In this document: piece by piece, positions 26,700 to 37,033 of the stretch
How the letters are laid out: every line of letters starts with the position of its first letter
Position numbering within the stretch: the first letter of the stretch is position 1
DNA from: Karalla daura
Lineage: Eukaryota > Chordata > Actinopteri > Chaetodontiformes > Leiognathidae
DNA length: 64,000 nt
Assembly: GCA_029224185.1 (NCBI GenBank)
Contig: CM055188.1
Span: 3,473,001 to 3,537,000 of the forward strand
Direction: 5' to 3'
Position numbers and translations under genes: made by a program
Notes under the pieces: generated by a model
What the model saw: the letters and a program-made list of their open reading frames with translations, nothing else
Told to the model about the DNA's origin: nothing
Database searches by the model: none

Positions 26700-29237
26700 C
26701 TAGAAAATTCCAGCACGCTGAAATTTCGAGAGTGCTCCGAAACCTGTGCCCACCATCGAGTCACTAGCTGCCCCAACCCCCCCCCCGCACCCCTGCCAGA
26801 GCCGAAGGAGAATTGCTCTTTTCGGCCATAACTTTGTATGAACATGCATGTGTGAGAGAGACCGAGTGTGTGTGTGATTTGCCTGAAGTGTTTGTGTGTC
26901 TGTATGAGGTCATCAGTCAGCCTGCGCCAGCAGGACACTGTCAGCAGGGGAGAGAGAGTAGCAGGGAATTCACCAAACGAGCTTTGAGAAGGTGCTGGTG
27001 AAAAACGATACAAGCTATCGACATGAAACTCGGTACACAGACAGACCACAAGTTTCTTGAATTTTTGAAATTAAAATGAAGTGTCTACCTCAAAGTATGG
27101 CGACGTAGCGCATTTTTGTTTGAGGCGTTCCGATTTCCCCATTCATTCTTATGGGAAAAAGCGAAATTGCCCAAGTGCTAAACATTTGGCTCTAGGGAGA
27201 CAACGCTTGCACCTATCTGCAATACAAACACACCGTCACGCAGGGGACAGTCTGAGGAACGCCCTGATGCGATTTGGTGTGTGTTTGATGAAAACTGAGG
27301 CCACAGTCGCGAGTAGAAGTGTAAAGTTCAACTTTGATCGAAGTGGTTGGAAAATGAATGGGGGCTTATGGAGAGAAGAGGCTGCGCTGGCCTGACTCTG
27401 AGGCTCGCCGTTTAAATTTTACATAACGCTCGGGTTTATGGCCAGCATCGCACGAGAGAGCACAAATTTGCCTACAAAACTGGAGAAAAGAATTTGTCTA
27501 CTGCTTACGGTTTGGCCGGGAGCAGCGTGAAAAGAGCAAAATGAGAGGTGATTCTTCAGCGATCCCAAATTGACAGTTGGTCTCTCCCCACTCGAGCTGC
27601 ATCGAAAACGCCAAACCCACATGTTTTTGAGAGGGCCTGGATGAAAAACCATACAAGGTATCGACACGCTGTCGGGTACGGGCAGAGACCACAAGTTTTC
27701 CTGCGTTTTGGAGTTTGAATGAAGTTTCTACATCAACGCACGGCTTTACAGCGAATGTTTGTTTGAGGGTGATTTTTTGAATTTTCTGGATTTTCCCATT
27801 CATTTCTTATGGGATTTTTTGCTCCTTCGGAAAACTTTTTAGCCAAAAAGTGTTATTTTTTCGTCAATCTTTGTCCGATTTCGGATTGTTATACACCAAC
27901 GCTTGCGGGAGAGCGTCCCGAACAAATCTTCTATTCAACTTGTCCAGAATCTGGATCGTTTGCCGACAGTCGCGATTTAAAGGTTTTTTTCCATAAGGGC
28001 CCCATATAAAGCAGCGGTTGCCATGACGACGGTGACAGTCTGCAGACCCTTGGTCTGTGTCATTTTGACCAAAGTGTGTTTGAGAAGGTGCTGGTGAAAA
28101 ACGATACAAGCTATCGACATGAAACTCGGTACACAGACACACCACAAGTTTCTTGAATTTTTGAAATTAAAATGAAGTTTCTACCTCAAAGTATGGCGAC
28201 GTAGCGCATTTTTGTTTGAGGCGTTCCGATTTCCCCATTCATTCTTATGGGAAAAAGCGAAATTGCCCAAGTGCTAAACATTTGGCTCTAGGGAGACAAC
28301 GCTTGCACCTATCTGCAATGTAGACACACCGTCACGCAGGGGACAGACTCAGGAACGCCCTGATGCGATTTGGTGTGTCTACTATGAAAACTGAGGCCAC
28401 AGTCGCGAGTAGAAGTGTAAAGTTTAACTTTGATCGCAGTGGTTGGAAAATGAATGGGGCCTTATGGAGAGAAGAGGCTGCGCTGGCCTGACTCTGAGGC
28501 TCGCCGTTTAAATTTTACAAAGCGCTCAGGTTTATGGCCGGCATCGCACGAGAGAGCACAAATTTACCTACAAAAGTGGAAAAAAGAATTTGTCTACTGC
28601 TTACGGTTTGGCCAGGAGCAGCGTGAAAAGAGCAAAATGAGAGGTGATTTTTCAGTCATCCCGCACTCTGACAGTTGGTCTCTCCCCACTCTAACTTTTC
28701 AAAAAACGCCAAACCCACGTGTTTTTGAGACGGCCTGGATGAAAAATGACACAAGATATCAACACGCTGCCGGGTACGGGCAGAGACGACAAGTTTTCCT
28801 GCGTTTTGAAGTTTGAACGAAGTTTCTACGACAACGTATGGCTTGGCAGCGAATGTTTGTTTGAGGGCGATTTTTTGAATTTTCTGGTTTTTCCCATTCA
28901 TTTCTTATGGGATTTTTTGCTCTTTCTGAGCACTTTTTGGCGAAAAAGTGTTATTTTTTCGTCAATCTTTGTCAATTTTTAGGCTGCTATATACCAACGC
29001 GTGCGGGAGAGCGTCCCGAACAATTCTTCTTTTTAACTTGTCCAGAATCTGGATCGTTTGGCCACAGCGGCCAATTAACTGATTTTTGCCAGTTTTTGGC
29101 CCCTGGCGGGGCCAAAAACTGGAATTTTGTCGGGGTCGAAGGAAAGCACACGTGCCGGGGCCGAGCCGCACGTTTTGATGTATCGTTTGTGTGTCTGCGA
29201 TCAGCGGTTCTCGAGATACGCTCGACCGAAATTTCGC

Positions 29238-29269
<32 letters not shown>

Positions 29270-30320
29270 GAATAAACACGGTGGAGAGTAATAGTGCTCC
29301 CTTTCGGAGCACTAATAATAATAAGAAGAAGAATAAACACGGTGGAGAGTAATAGTGCTCCCTTTCGGAGCACTAATAATAATAATAATAAGAAGAAGAA
29401 TAAACACGGTGGAGAGTAATAGTGCTCCCTTTCGGAGCACTAATAATAATAATAATAAGAAGAAGAATAAACACGGTGGAGAGTAATAGTGCTCCCTTTC
29501 GGAGCACTAATAAACACGGTGGAGAGTAATAGTGCTCCCTTTCGGAGCACTAATAAGAAGAAGAATAAACACGGTGGAGAGTAATAGTGCTCCCTTTCGG
29601 AGCACTAATAATAAGAAGAAGAATAAACACGGTGGAGAGTAATAGTGCTCCCTTTCGGAGCACTAATAAACACGGTGTAGAATAATAGTGCTCCCTTTCG
29701 GAGCACTAATAAACACGGTGTAGAATAATAGTGCTCCTTTCGGAGCACTAATAAGAAGAAGAAGAAGAATAAACACGGTGGAGAGTAATAGTGCTCCCTT
29801 TCGGAGCACTAATAAGAAGAAGAAGAAGAAGAATAAACACGGTGGAGAGTAATAGTGCTCCCTTTCGGAGCACTAATAAGAAGAAGAAGAATAAACACGG
29901 TGTAGAATAACAGTGCTCCTTTTCGGAGCACTAATAAGAAGAATAAACACGGTGGAGAGTAATAGTGCTCCCTTTCGGAGCACTAATAATAATAATAAGA
30001 AGAAGAATAAACACGGTGGAGAGTAATAGTGCTCCCTTTCGGAGCACTAATAAGAAGAATAAACACGGTGTAGAATAATAGTGCTCCTTTTCGGAGCACT
30101 AATAAGAAGAAGAATAAACACGGTGTAGAAAAATAGTGCTCCTTTTCGGAGCACTAATAATAATAAGGAGAATAAACACGGTGGAGAGTAATAGTGCTCC
30201 CTTTCGGAGCACTAATAAACACGGTGTAGAATAATAGTGCTCCTTTTCAGAGCACTAATAATTATAAGAAGAAGAATAAACACGGTGGAGAGTAATAGTG
30301 CTCCCTTTCGGAGCACTGAT
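26700..30320 (+). repeat. Array unit 12 (S+L plus expanded hairpin minisatellite)
   Basis: Terminal unit. Its 5' segment shares a GTGTGTGTGATTTGCCTGAAG variant with unit 10. One S and one L module are followed by the 19-monomer hairpin array. Unique sequence begins at about 30321. Confidence 0.9.
29240..30320 (+). repeat. Hairpin minisatellite, 19 monomers
   Basis: Monomers of about 45-65 bp: AATAAACACGGTGGAGAG, then TAAT, then an 8-bp perfect stem AGTGCTCC / GGAGCACT closing a 5-6 nt loop (CTTTC or TTTTC), then AATAA. They are separated by variable (TAA)n or (GAA)n runs. I count 19 stems between 29290 and 30317. A minor subtype has GGTGTAGAATAATAG instead of GGTGGAGAGTAATAG. Single or double monomers occur at the ends of units 0, 4, 8, 9 and 11 and of the solo copy. 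This is the 3' terminal module of the repeat family, expanded at the array edge. Confidence 0.9.
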
Positions 30321-32029
30321 AACTGAAGTAAATATAACAAACTGCAAAAAAAGAGGAGTCTTGGCCTAGGACCTATATTAACCCTGCAGTTGCCAGAACC
30401 CCAACACGCACAAAGGTGAGAACCGACCCACAGCTGCTTGCCGCTTGAATTATGTCTTGTATTAGTCAAGATCTACAGTAGAACATCCTAATAGTTATTC
30501 GGCCCACACAACTAGTAAAGGAGACTTGTGCCTTGTTTCCACTACGGGATATCGGCTTGACTATACTCGACTATACTTGACTCATGCCCGTTTTTATTAC
30601 ACAGCAGTGCCAGCTTGAGGGTAACCGGTCATCATAGCAACGCATGTGTATGATGTCATCTTCAATGTGACACCACTGACTGTTGGTCAAACGAAGGGGA
30701 ACAAAAACAACAACAACAACAACGATACAAACACAACTGAGGATCGATTTGATCCAGGGTATAAAAGTGTTGTTCCAGAAGAGACTGGAGGCAGTAAAAC
30801 AAAATGCTGCAGAAAAACAATAGGTAGTTTGATAGGTTTATATCAGTTTTACCTAAGAAGAGACAGGACAACAGGTTGAGTTTTCTTTTATTTGCAAGGA
30901 GAACAGAGAAGATGCACACTCAGTTACAATCTCCTCCGCCCTGAGTGTGTCTCTGAACCCTCTCTTTTTATTATCATCAGGGTGTTACCTTGGTTACATA
31001 AGTGTACTTCCTCTAAAGGATGGGGTGCACAGATTCACAGGCTATTCAGAACACAGTTATTTGTGGTAATTATCCTTATTTGGTGTCATTAACATGCAAG
31101 ATCTCCACAGACTGCAGTGATTTATTCCAGCTCATCTTTCGTGCTCATCTCCTTTTTTTCAGACCTGCTCCTTCCCACTTGTCACATTTCTACATTCTTG
31201 CTGATCAAGCACTTCTACATTCTGGCAAAACAGGTTATAGTCATATATGGCAAACACATCCTGTTAAGACAGTATTATAAGCACACTATTAGATAACGTG
31301 TATGTACAATAATCCCACATAGTTTGGGAAATTCTACGGAGATCCGAGGACGAAACAAGTCATGTTGCACAGCAAAGCCTTTTGGGCTGTCTCCCTTACA
31401 CCGTGAGGAAATTACACAGTATATCAAAAAATAAACTTCACAGCAAACTCAAAAAACAGAACCTCGAAAGAAACACCACAACACACATGAGCACAGAGGA
31501 TTTAGCACTAGAATGTAAGGGGGGTAGCACCCTCACCCCGGGTTCACACACCCTGCGTCAAAAGCATCATTGGACCACTGGAGATGCAAGAACAACACGT
31601 GTGGGTGTGTGTAAACACAACAAGCAGAGCAGCGAGAGGAGAGAAGCTGGATTTCACAGTCTTGGTTGTTGTATGGATGAAGTCTCTGAAATCCACTCCA
31701 CTCTGACCAGATGCCTGTTTTGTTTTGACAAGTTGCTACACTGTACTGAATACTGCTGGTCTACAATTCACTGCTACGTAGACCGTCAAAAATGGAAACC
31801 ATCCTATATGTGATGGATCCATCAAACTGATGGTTTGGTGATGGTTAATGACAGACCACGCAACGTAGGATGTATAAATCTATTTCTTGACTCATGTGGC
31901 TGAATTTGAACTCTGTTGACATCATACTGTGTAAATGTGTAAAGCTGTGTAAATCTGGGGTCACTAATGACTGCATTACAGTGTGGCCCCTAAGGGATAT
32001 GTTCTTGCAGCTATTATTATCGTTCCTAC
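30321..32029. other. Intergenic stretch, no gene recognised
   Basis: Unique-looking sequence to the right of the array. A (CAA)n run is at about 30703-30724. A segment at about 30530-30660 (CCTTGTTTCCACTAC followed by repeated CGACTATACT motifs) resembles a fragment of a fish MITE, but no termini are visible. Short reading frames (for example 31382-31813) show no recognisable domain. Confidence 0.5.
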
Positions 32030-32296
32030 ATGAAATTCACAACTCCCTTCATTCCAGGTCACTTGCCCTTCTCTCGTCTGCAACCTCTTTACCCTGATTG
32101 TGTCACACCTGCCCCTGATCACTCCATCTTGTATAAATAGTCTGTGTCTCCCCTGTCTTGTGCCGAAGTGTTTTGTTTGTCATGCCACCGAAGCCTCTGT
32201 TCAAGCCACAGTCACAACCTGCGCCTCATTGCCATTTTAATTTTTGTAGCCTTAGAGCTAGTTTTCTTTTGTTTGGTCAGGTTAGATAATTTAGGC
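32030..32296 (+). mobile_element. LTR fragment (U3/R part), same family as the solo LTR at 38378
   Basis: This segment matches the reverse complement of about 38655-38910 almost throughout, including the TATAAATAG box (about 32132) and the TTTTCTTTTGTTTGGTCAGG stretch. Similarity stops after TTAGGC at 32296, so the copy is truncated on both sides. It lies in the orientation opposite to the 38-kb copy. Confidence 0.8.
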
Positions 32297-33050
32297 TCTT
32301 TTTCTTTTTACTAGGGTCCAAGCAACAAATCATGCTTTCATATTCGTTTTAAGCCATGGTCCAAATCCAGCAGGACGTCAGCAACTTCGAATCCCTAACC
32401 ACTAAATACAGGAGGCTCTTGGCTTCCATGAAGTCATCAAGGGTGGTAAGCTCTTACATCTGATAAGGGCGTTGCCCATGGTTGGTGACAAATGCCTCAG
32501 TAGCATCAGCATAACATTTTTAAAAACCCCTCCATATATAGGATTATTTGGACAAAAATTAACAATGCGTAATTCCACTTGTGTTACTACTTCGCTTTTG
32601 CATCTTGACCAAGTCCCAACTCTCTATGACGTCGCCCACTGGTTTCAGTGAGCAAATTGTTGAGGGTAAACATTTCTGAGGTGAGGTAAAAAAAACAACT
32701 ATGAGCTTCTACAATTGTGAGAATTTAGTATAAAATAGCATATAAATTAGAGTAAACAACCAACAGAATCAATGACCTTAAAACAGAATCAGAACCCAGG
32801 GTTTCTCTATTTGGCCAAATAGGGTACAGTCTTGTTAAAGACTGGACACAGACTGATGTTTCAGTTGAGTTTTTATAAGAGAAAGAGACAGAGAAACAGC
32901 ATGTGCACTTAGTTAATTATTCCTTCCGAAGTATGTGAACTTTGAGTTCCACATCTTCACATTGTTGATTTCCATTATTCCCCACACTACTCACTTGAGT
33001 AGCTCACTGAAAGAGTTATGTGCACCCTTGTGCAAATTCAATATTGTAGT
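32297..33050. other. Intergenic stretch, nothing recognised
   Basis: No coding potential, RNA gene or clear repeat termini seen. The sequence is moderately AT-rich. Confidence 0.4.
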
Positions 33051-33057
33051 ATTTTTT

Positions 33058-33115
33058 TTGTCTTAAGAAAGATAATAATGATTAAGTAATAATGATTACA
33101 TTGATTAATTCAGGT
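33058..33115 (-). repeat. Probable LINE 3' UTR with terminal short repeat
   Basis: Directly downstream of the LINE stop codon. Two copies of AATAATGATTA lie within 33070-33098. L2/CR1-type LINEs usually end in short tandem repeats rather than poly(A). The exact 3' boundary and target duplication were not identified. Confidence 0.5.
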
Positions 33116-36100
33116 TTAGTTCTTGTTCTTGAGGCTGATGGCTGCTGGAAGGAATGATCTTCTGTATCTCTCAGTCTTACATCGGACCTGAAGAAGCCTC
33201 TCACTGAACACACTCTGTTGTCTCATCACTGTGTTGTGGAGAGGGTGTAAAGAGTCCTCCATTATCTTCATCAGCTTGTGCAGCACTCTTTTTTGGATTA
33301 TCAGCTCCAGCGGCTCCAGAGTTACTCCAAGTACAGAACCAGCTTTCTTGATTAGTCTGTTGATCCTCTTTAAGTCTCTGGTTCTGATGCTGCTGCCCCA
33401 GCAGATCGCTGCAAAGCTGATTGCAGATTCAACAACAGACTTGTAGAAGATGTGCAACATTTTGGTGCAGATGTTGAAAGATCGCAGCTTCCTTAAGAAG
33501 TAGAGTCTACTAAGACCTTTCTTGTAGATGTTGTCAGTGTTGCATTTCCACACAAGTCTGTTGTTCAGCTTAACTCCAAGGTACTTGTATTCCTCCACCA
33601 CCTCCACCTCCTCTCCCAGGATGGAAACAGATCTATGTGCATTCTTGTTCCTCTTGAAGTCAACAATCATCTCTTTTGTTTTGTTGGTATTCAAGATGAG
33701 GTGATTGTTACCGCACCATTCTACAAATTGACCAACCAGTCCTCTGTACTCTGCTTCTTGTCCATTCCTGATACATCCGATAACTGCTGAGTCATCAGAG
33801 TATTTCTGCATATGACAGGACTCAGAGTTGTACTGAAAGTCTGAGGTGTACAATGTGAAGAGGAATGGTGAAAGAACAGTTCCTTGTGGTGTTCCAATGC
33901 TGCTGACCACCATCTCAGACACACAACCATTCAGTCTCACAAACTGTGGTCTGTTTGTGAGGTAGTCATAAATCCAAGTGGTTGTGGAGTTATCCACCTG
34001 GAATTTATGGAGCTTCTCACAAAGCAGAGCTGGCTGAATCGTATTAAAGGCACTTGAGAAGTCAAAGAACATGAGCCTCAAAGTGCTACCTGACTGGTCC
34101 AGATGAGAGTGAGCTCTCTGAAGCAGGTAGATGATGGCGTCTTCAACCCCAAGCCCATTACGATATGCAAACTGTAGTGGGTCTTGAAAGGTGTTCACTT
34201 GCTTCTGGAGGTGAGCCAGTAAGAGTCTCTCCAGGACTTTTATGATGTGAGATGTCAGGGCAACTGGTCTGTAATCGTTTGGCTCAGTAGGTTGTGGTTT
34301 TTTAGGCACTGGAACAAGGCAGGACGTTTTCCACAGTACTGGAATTCTCTTCTGACTCAGGCTGGTGTTGAACAGGTGCTGAAGAATCAGACATAGTTGT
34401 TTTGAGCAGGTCTTGAGAACTCTGGGACTGACATCATCTGGACCTGCAGCCTTGTTCTGGTTCAGTTTCTCCAGTTGTTTCCTGACTTGGTTACAGGAGA
34501 CAGACAGAGTGGAGGTGGAGTTAGAGGAGGTAGAGGAGACAGACAGAGTGGAGGTGGAGTTAGTGGGGGTAGAGGAGACAGGCAGTGTGGAGGTGGAGTT
34601 AGAGGAGGTAGGGGAGACAGACAGAGTGGAGGTGGAGTCAGAGGAGGTAGAGGAGACAGACAGAGTGGAGGTGGAGTCAGAGGAGATTTCAGGAAGTTCT
34701 GATGTGGATGGAGATGAGGCTCTATCTATGTCCTTGACTGAGCTGCAGGGTGACAGAGTGGAGGTGTGACAGGAAAGCTGTGGGCTCAGGGAGGGTGTGT
34801 GGCCTGCTGGGTTTGAGGCAGGAGGTGAGCTGAACCTATTGAGGAACATGTTCAGTTCAATAGCTTTGTCCAGACCTCCGTCAGTTTGATCCTCCTTTAT
34901 CTTGAAGCCAGTGATCTTCTTCGTTCCCGACCACACATCCCTCACGTTGTTTTGCTGAAGCTGACTTTCCAACTTTTTCCTGTAATCCTCCTTGCACTTC
35001 TTAGTTTGTGTTTTAAGTTGTTTCTGTGTTGACTTCAGCAACTCCCTGTCTCCATCCCTGAAGGCTTTCTTTTTGATGTTCAGCAGCTTTTTCAGGTCAC
35101 TGGTGATCCAGGGTTTGTTATTGGGGAAGCACCTCACTGTTTTTGTTGGAATGGTGCTGTCCACACAGAAGTTTATATAATCTGTCACACACTCTATCAA
35201 AGTGTTGATGTCATCCCCATGGGGTTCACAGAGGACATTCCAGTCTGCAGCCTCGAAGCACCATTTTAGAGCATCTTCAGCTTCATTAGACCAGGTTTTA
35301 ATAGTCTTTCTGATGACTGGTTGTTGCTGAACAATGGGCTTGTAGGAGGAGGTGAGAAGAACCAGATTATGGTCAGACCTTCCTAAAGGTGGCAGGGCAG
35401 AGGAGCTGTATGCATTTTTGATATTTGCATAGAATAAGTCCAACGTTTTATTTTCTCTGGTGGAGCAGCTGACAACCTGTTGGAATGTTGGTAGAGTTGC
35501 AGAGAGGGAGATGTTGTTAAAATCTCCAGAGATCGCCACAAATGCATTTGGATGTTGTGTCTGAAGCCTGGCAACTACAGAGTTAATAACCTCACAGGCT
35601 GCATCTGGAGCGGTACAAGGTATTATATAAACTGCTACCAGAATAACACATGTGAACTCTCTGGGTAGATAATATGGGCGAAAACTCACAGCTAGCAGTT
35701 CAATATCTCTTGTGCAGATCTTCTCTTTAACAGTAACATGCCCAGGATGACACCAACGCTGGTTAACGAGTACTGCAATTCCACCTCCCTTGATCTTTCC
35801 GCTGAGTTGTTTGTTGCGGTCTGCACGGACCGTTAAGAAGTCGTGTACAAAAGCATTACAGTCTGGGATGTGTTCATGCAGCCATGTCTCGGTGAAGCAC
35901 ATAATACTGCATTCTCTGTATTCTTTCTGAGACCTGGTTAGCACCTGGAGCGATCTCATGTTACCCATCACAACAGTTGGAAGAAACGGTTTAAATCTCC
36001 ACCTTTTTTCTCTGTTCTTCACTCCTGCCCTGTATCCTCTTCTCTTTCTTTTCAACTCCATTGGGATATGATGTGTTATTTCACTGATAATCTTGAGTTT

Positions 36101-36148
36101 GGAGAGCATTATCAGTTGATCCCGGTGGTAAATAATCCTCGTTGCCAT
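33116..36148 (-). CDS. LINE endonuclease-reverse transcriptase (L2/CR1 group), uninterrupted frame
   Basis: A single 1,010-residue frame. An apurinic-type endonuclease domain lies at about residues 60-270, with N63 (GNMRSL), E87 (TETWL), SGDFNN at 207-212 and GRSDHN at 256-261. The reverse transcriptase spans about 560-900, with motif A DFSSAF at 696-701, GTPQG at 752-756 and the catalytic YSDD at 783-786. The protein nicks target DNA and copies its own RNA by target-primed reverse transcription. Compared with the family as I know it, the segment after NMRSL looks shortened by several residues, which may harm the endonuclease. Between the domains, residues 489-553 are five 13-residue repeats rich in S and T. 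A short TAATGATTA repeat at about 33070-33098 probably marks the 3' end. L2 clade assignment is by recognition only; Rex1 is the alternative. Confidence 0.9.
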   Translation of the reverse strand: MATRIIYHRDQLIMLSKLKIISEITHHIPMELKRKRRGYRAGVKNREKRWRFKPFLPTVVMGNMRSLQVLTRSQKEYRECSIMCFTETWLHEHIPDCNAFVHDFLTVRADRNKQLSGKIKGGGIAVLVNQRWCHPGHVTVKEKICTRDIELLAVSFRPYYLPREFTCVILVAVYIIPCTAPDAACEVINSVVARLQTQHPNAFVAISGDFNNISLSATLPTFQQVVSCSTRENKTLDLFYANIKNAYSSSALPPLGRSDHNLVLLTSSYKPIVQQQPVIRKTIKTWSNEAEDALKWCFEAADWNVLCEPHGDDINTLIECVTDYINFCVDSTIPTKTVRCFPNNKPWITSDLKKLLNIKKKAFRDGDRELLKSTQKQLKTQTKKCKEDYRKKLESQLQQNNVRDVWSGTKKITGFKIKEDQTDGGLDKAIELNMFLNRFSSPPASNPAGHTPSLSPQLSCHTSTLSPCSSVKDIDRASSPSTSELPEISSDSTSTLSVSSTSSDSTSTLSVSPTSSNSTSTLPVSSTPTNSTSTLSVSSTSSNSTSTLSVSCNQVRKQLEKLNQNKAAGPDDVSPRVLKTCSKQLCLILQHLFNTSLSQKRIPVLWKTSCLVPVPKKPQPTEPNDYRPVALTSHIIKVLERLLLAHLQKQVNTFQDPLQFAYRNGLGVEDAIIYLLQRAHSHLDQSGSTLRLMFFDFSSAFNTIQPALLCEKLHKFQVDNSTTTWIYDYLTNRPQFVRLNGCVSEMVVSSIGTPQGTVLSPFLFTLYTSDFQYNSESCHMQKYSDDSAVIGCIRNGQEAEYRGLVGQFVEWCGNNHLILNTNKTKEMIVDFKRNKNAHRSVSILGEEVEVVEEYKYLGVKLNNRLVWKCNTDNIYKKGLSRLYFLRKLRSFNICTKMLHIFYKSVVESAISFAAICWGSSIRTRDLKRINRLIKKAGSVLGVTLEPLELIIQKRVLHKLMKIMEDSLHPLHNTVMRQQSVFSERLLQVRCKTERYRRSFLPAAISLKNKN
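34490..34684 (-). repeat. 39-bp in-frame minisatellite within the LINE frame
   Basis: Five imperfect 39-bp units encoding 13-residue repeats of the type SSNSTSTLSVSST. They sit in the linker between the endonuclease and RT domains and keep the frame open. Confidence 0.85.
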
Positions 36149-36359
36149 GGAGACTCAACACAACAAGACTTGAAAGAGCCAAAAAATATGCAGAAAATCT
36201 CCCGTGCAGCACAGCCTCTGAACCAGCGTGAAAAATCTGCTTGGGCAAACCCAAATTGACAGCTAATGTATTAAAAAAAGATGGTTATATTACAAAAATC
36301 AAGAGAGTTAGACAGAGCTACTACAATTTGCTGCCACCTGGCGGCGCATTCTATTCTAG

Positions 36360-36410
<51 letters not shown>

Positions 36411-36805
36411 CTCATTCACTAGGAGATGCAGGTAAAGCTAGTTAATACTGCTACCTTGTGGTTCATTACACACTACTTTGAAAAAATGATGAGGTGAAAA
36501 TTCATCCCTCCTCCTGTCACTTGATATTAATTTAACATGTTTTAATATTTTGTTTGTAGTTTTCTCTTATGTATGTAGTGTACAGACTGTCACATTGGCA
36601 CTTCATTTGCAGAATAGATAATTGATATATTCGGATTACTTGTGTTCTATAAAAGATTATGAAAATAATTTCTTAACAGGCCATTTGTGGAGTCTTGATT
36701 TAGTATTCTCCGATTTGTTTCTGCCATCGCACATTCATTTTTAGTCTTATTGTTCAAACATTTTAACTTACAGTTACTGTGTGTGTGTGTTCCAATTCTA
36801 CTCTA
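36149..36805. other. Intergenic stretch with (TA)n microsatellite
   Basis: A pure (TA)n run occupies 36364-36406. The rest is AT-rich with no coding potential seen. The 5' part near 36149-36260 may be LINE 5' sequence, but its boundary is not visible. Confidence 0.6.
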
Positions 36806-36943
36806 GGCTCCACCTTCACCCGTGAGTCCCATGTGACCTGCTGTCAGGGTGAGGTCCCGGATGCATTTAGAGCAGTTCCACAGCTACACAGCAGCAGGAG
36901 CCCAAGGCTTGAACGGAAGGAGAGGCAAAGTGTCTTTTGAGTC
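36806..36943 (+). promoter_or_regulatory. nckap1l: Putative 5' UTR / proximal promoter of nckap1l
   Basis: This segment is less AT-rich than the sequence to its left and precedes the start codon. No TATA box is evident. An in-frame TGA at 36938-36940 fixes the first ATG as the start. The transcription start cannot be placed from sequence alone, and an upstream non-coding exon is possible. Confidence 0.35.
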
Positions 36944-37033
36944 ATGGACTACCAACAGAAACTGGCAGAGAAACTCACCATTCTCAATGAGAGAGGGAAT
37001 GGAATTCTTATACGTATGAACTACATTAAGAAG
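36944..37033 (+). CDS. nckap1l: nckap1l coding exon 1
   Basis: Ninety bases, 30 codons, beginning MDYQQKLAEKLTILNERG. The ATG has G at -3 and G at +4, a favourable context, and an in-frame TGA two codons upstream. The donor is AAG/GTGAGA. It ends in phase 0. Confidence 0.93.

Larger units (their letters stand above)
1..30320 (+). repeat. Large nested tandem array of a 1.4-3.7 kb macro-unit
   Basis: Twelve macro-units lie head to tail with starts (CTAGAAAATTCC) at 764, 3327, 4776, 6906, 9147, 11266, 13819, 16368, 17877, 20491, 23009 and 26700; positions 1-763 are the end of a thirteenth. Each has a 5' segment (CTAG start, usually a C-tract and GT-rich stretch), none to two 1,096-bp S modules, and one L module. 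S carries the string GATTCTTCAGCGATCCC; L carries GATTTTTCAGTCATCCCGC and the 34-nt hairpin. L is followed by (TAA)n and optional hairpin monomers. S and L are related to each other, and each contains two related half-modules, so repetition is nested at three levels. No known protein domain is visible. Many frames are open at once because copies are near-identical. The family is unrecognised; mobile-element derived satellite DNA is the best description. Confidence 0.95.

Noticed and set aside
29240..30320. Regularly spaced palindromic repeats resembling a CRISPR array
   Set aside because: Spacers are not unique but (TAA)n/(GAA)n, spacing is irregular, there are no cas genes, and the surrounding gene is a spliced vertebrate gene.
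1..30320. Ribosomal DNA or another multicopy RNA gene cluster
   Set aside because: No rRNA, 5S, histone or snRNA sequence is recognisable in the unit.
31382..31813. 143-residue plus-strand frame upstream of nckap1l
   Set aside because: No family resemblance and no promoter or splice context; probably a chance frame.
34413..34769. 118-residue plus-strand frame rich in VEVE
   Set aside because: It is the antisense of the S/T-rich repeat in the LINE frame.
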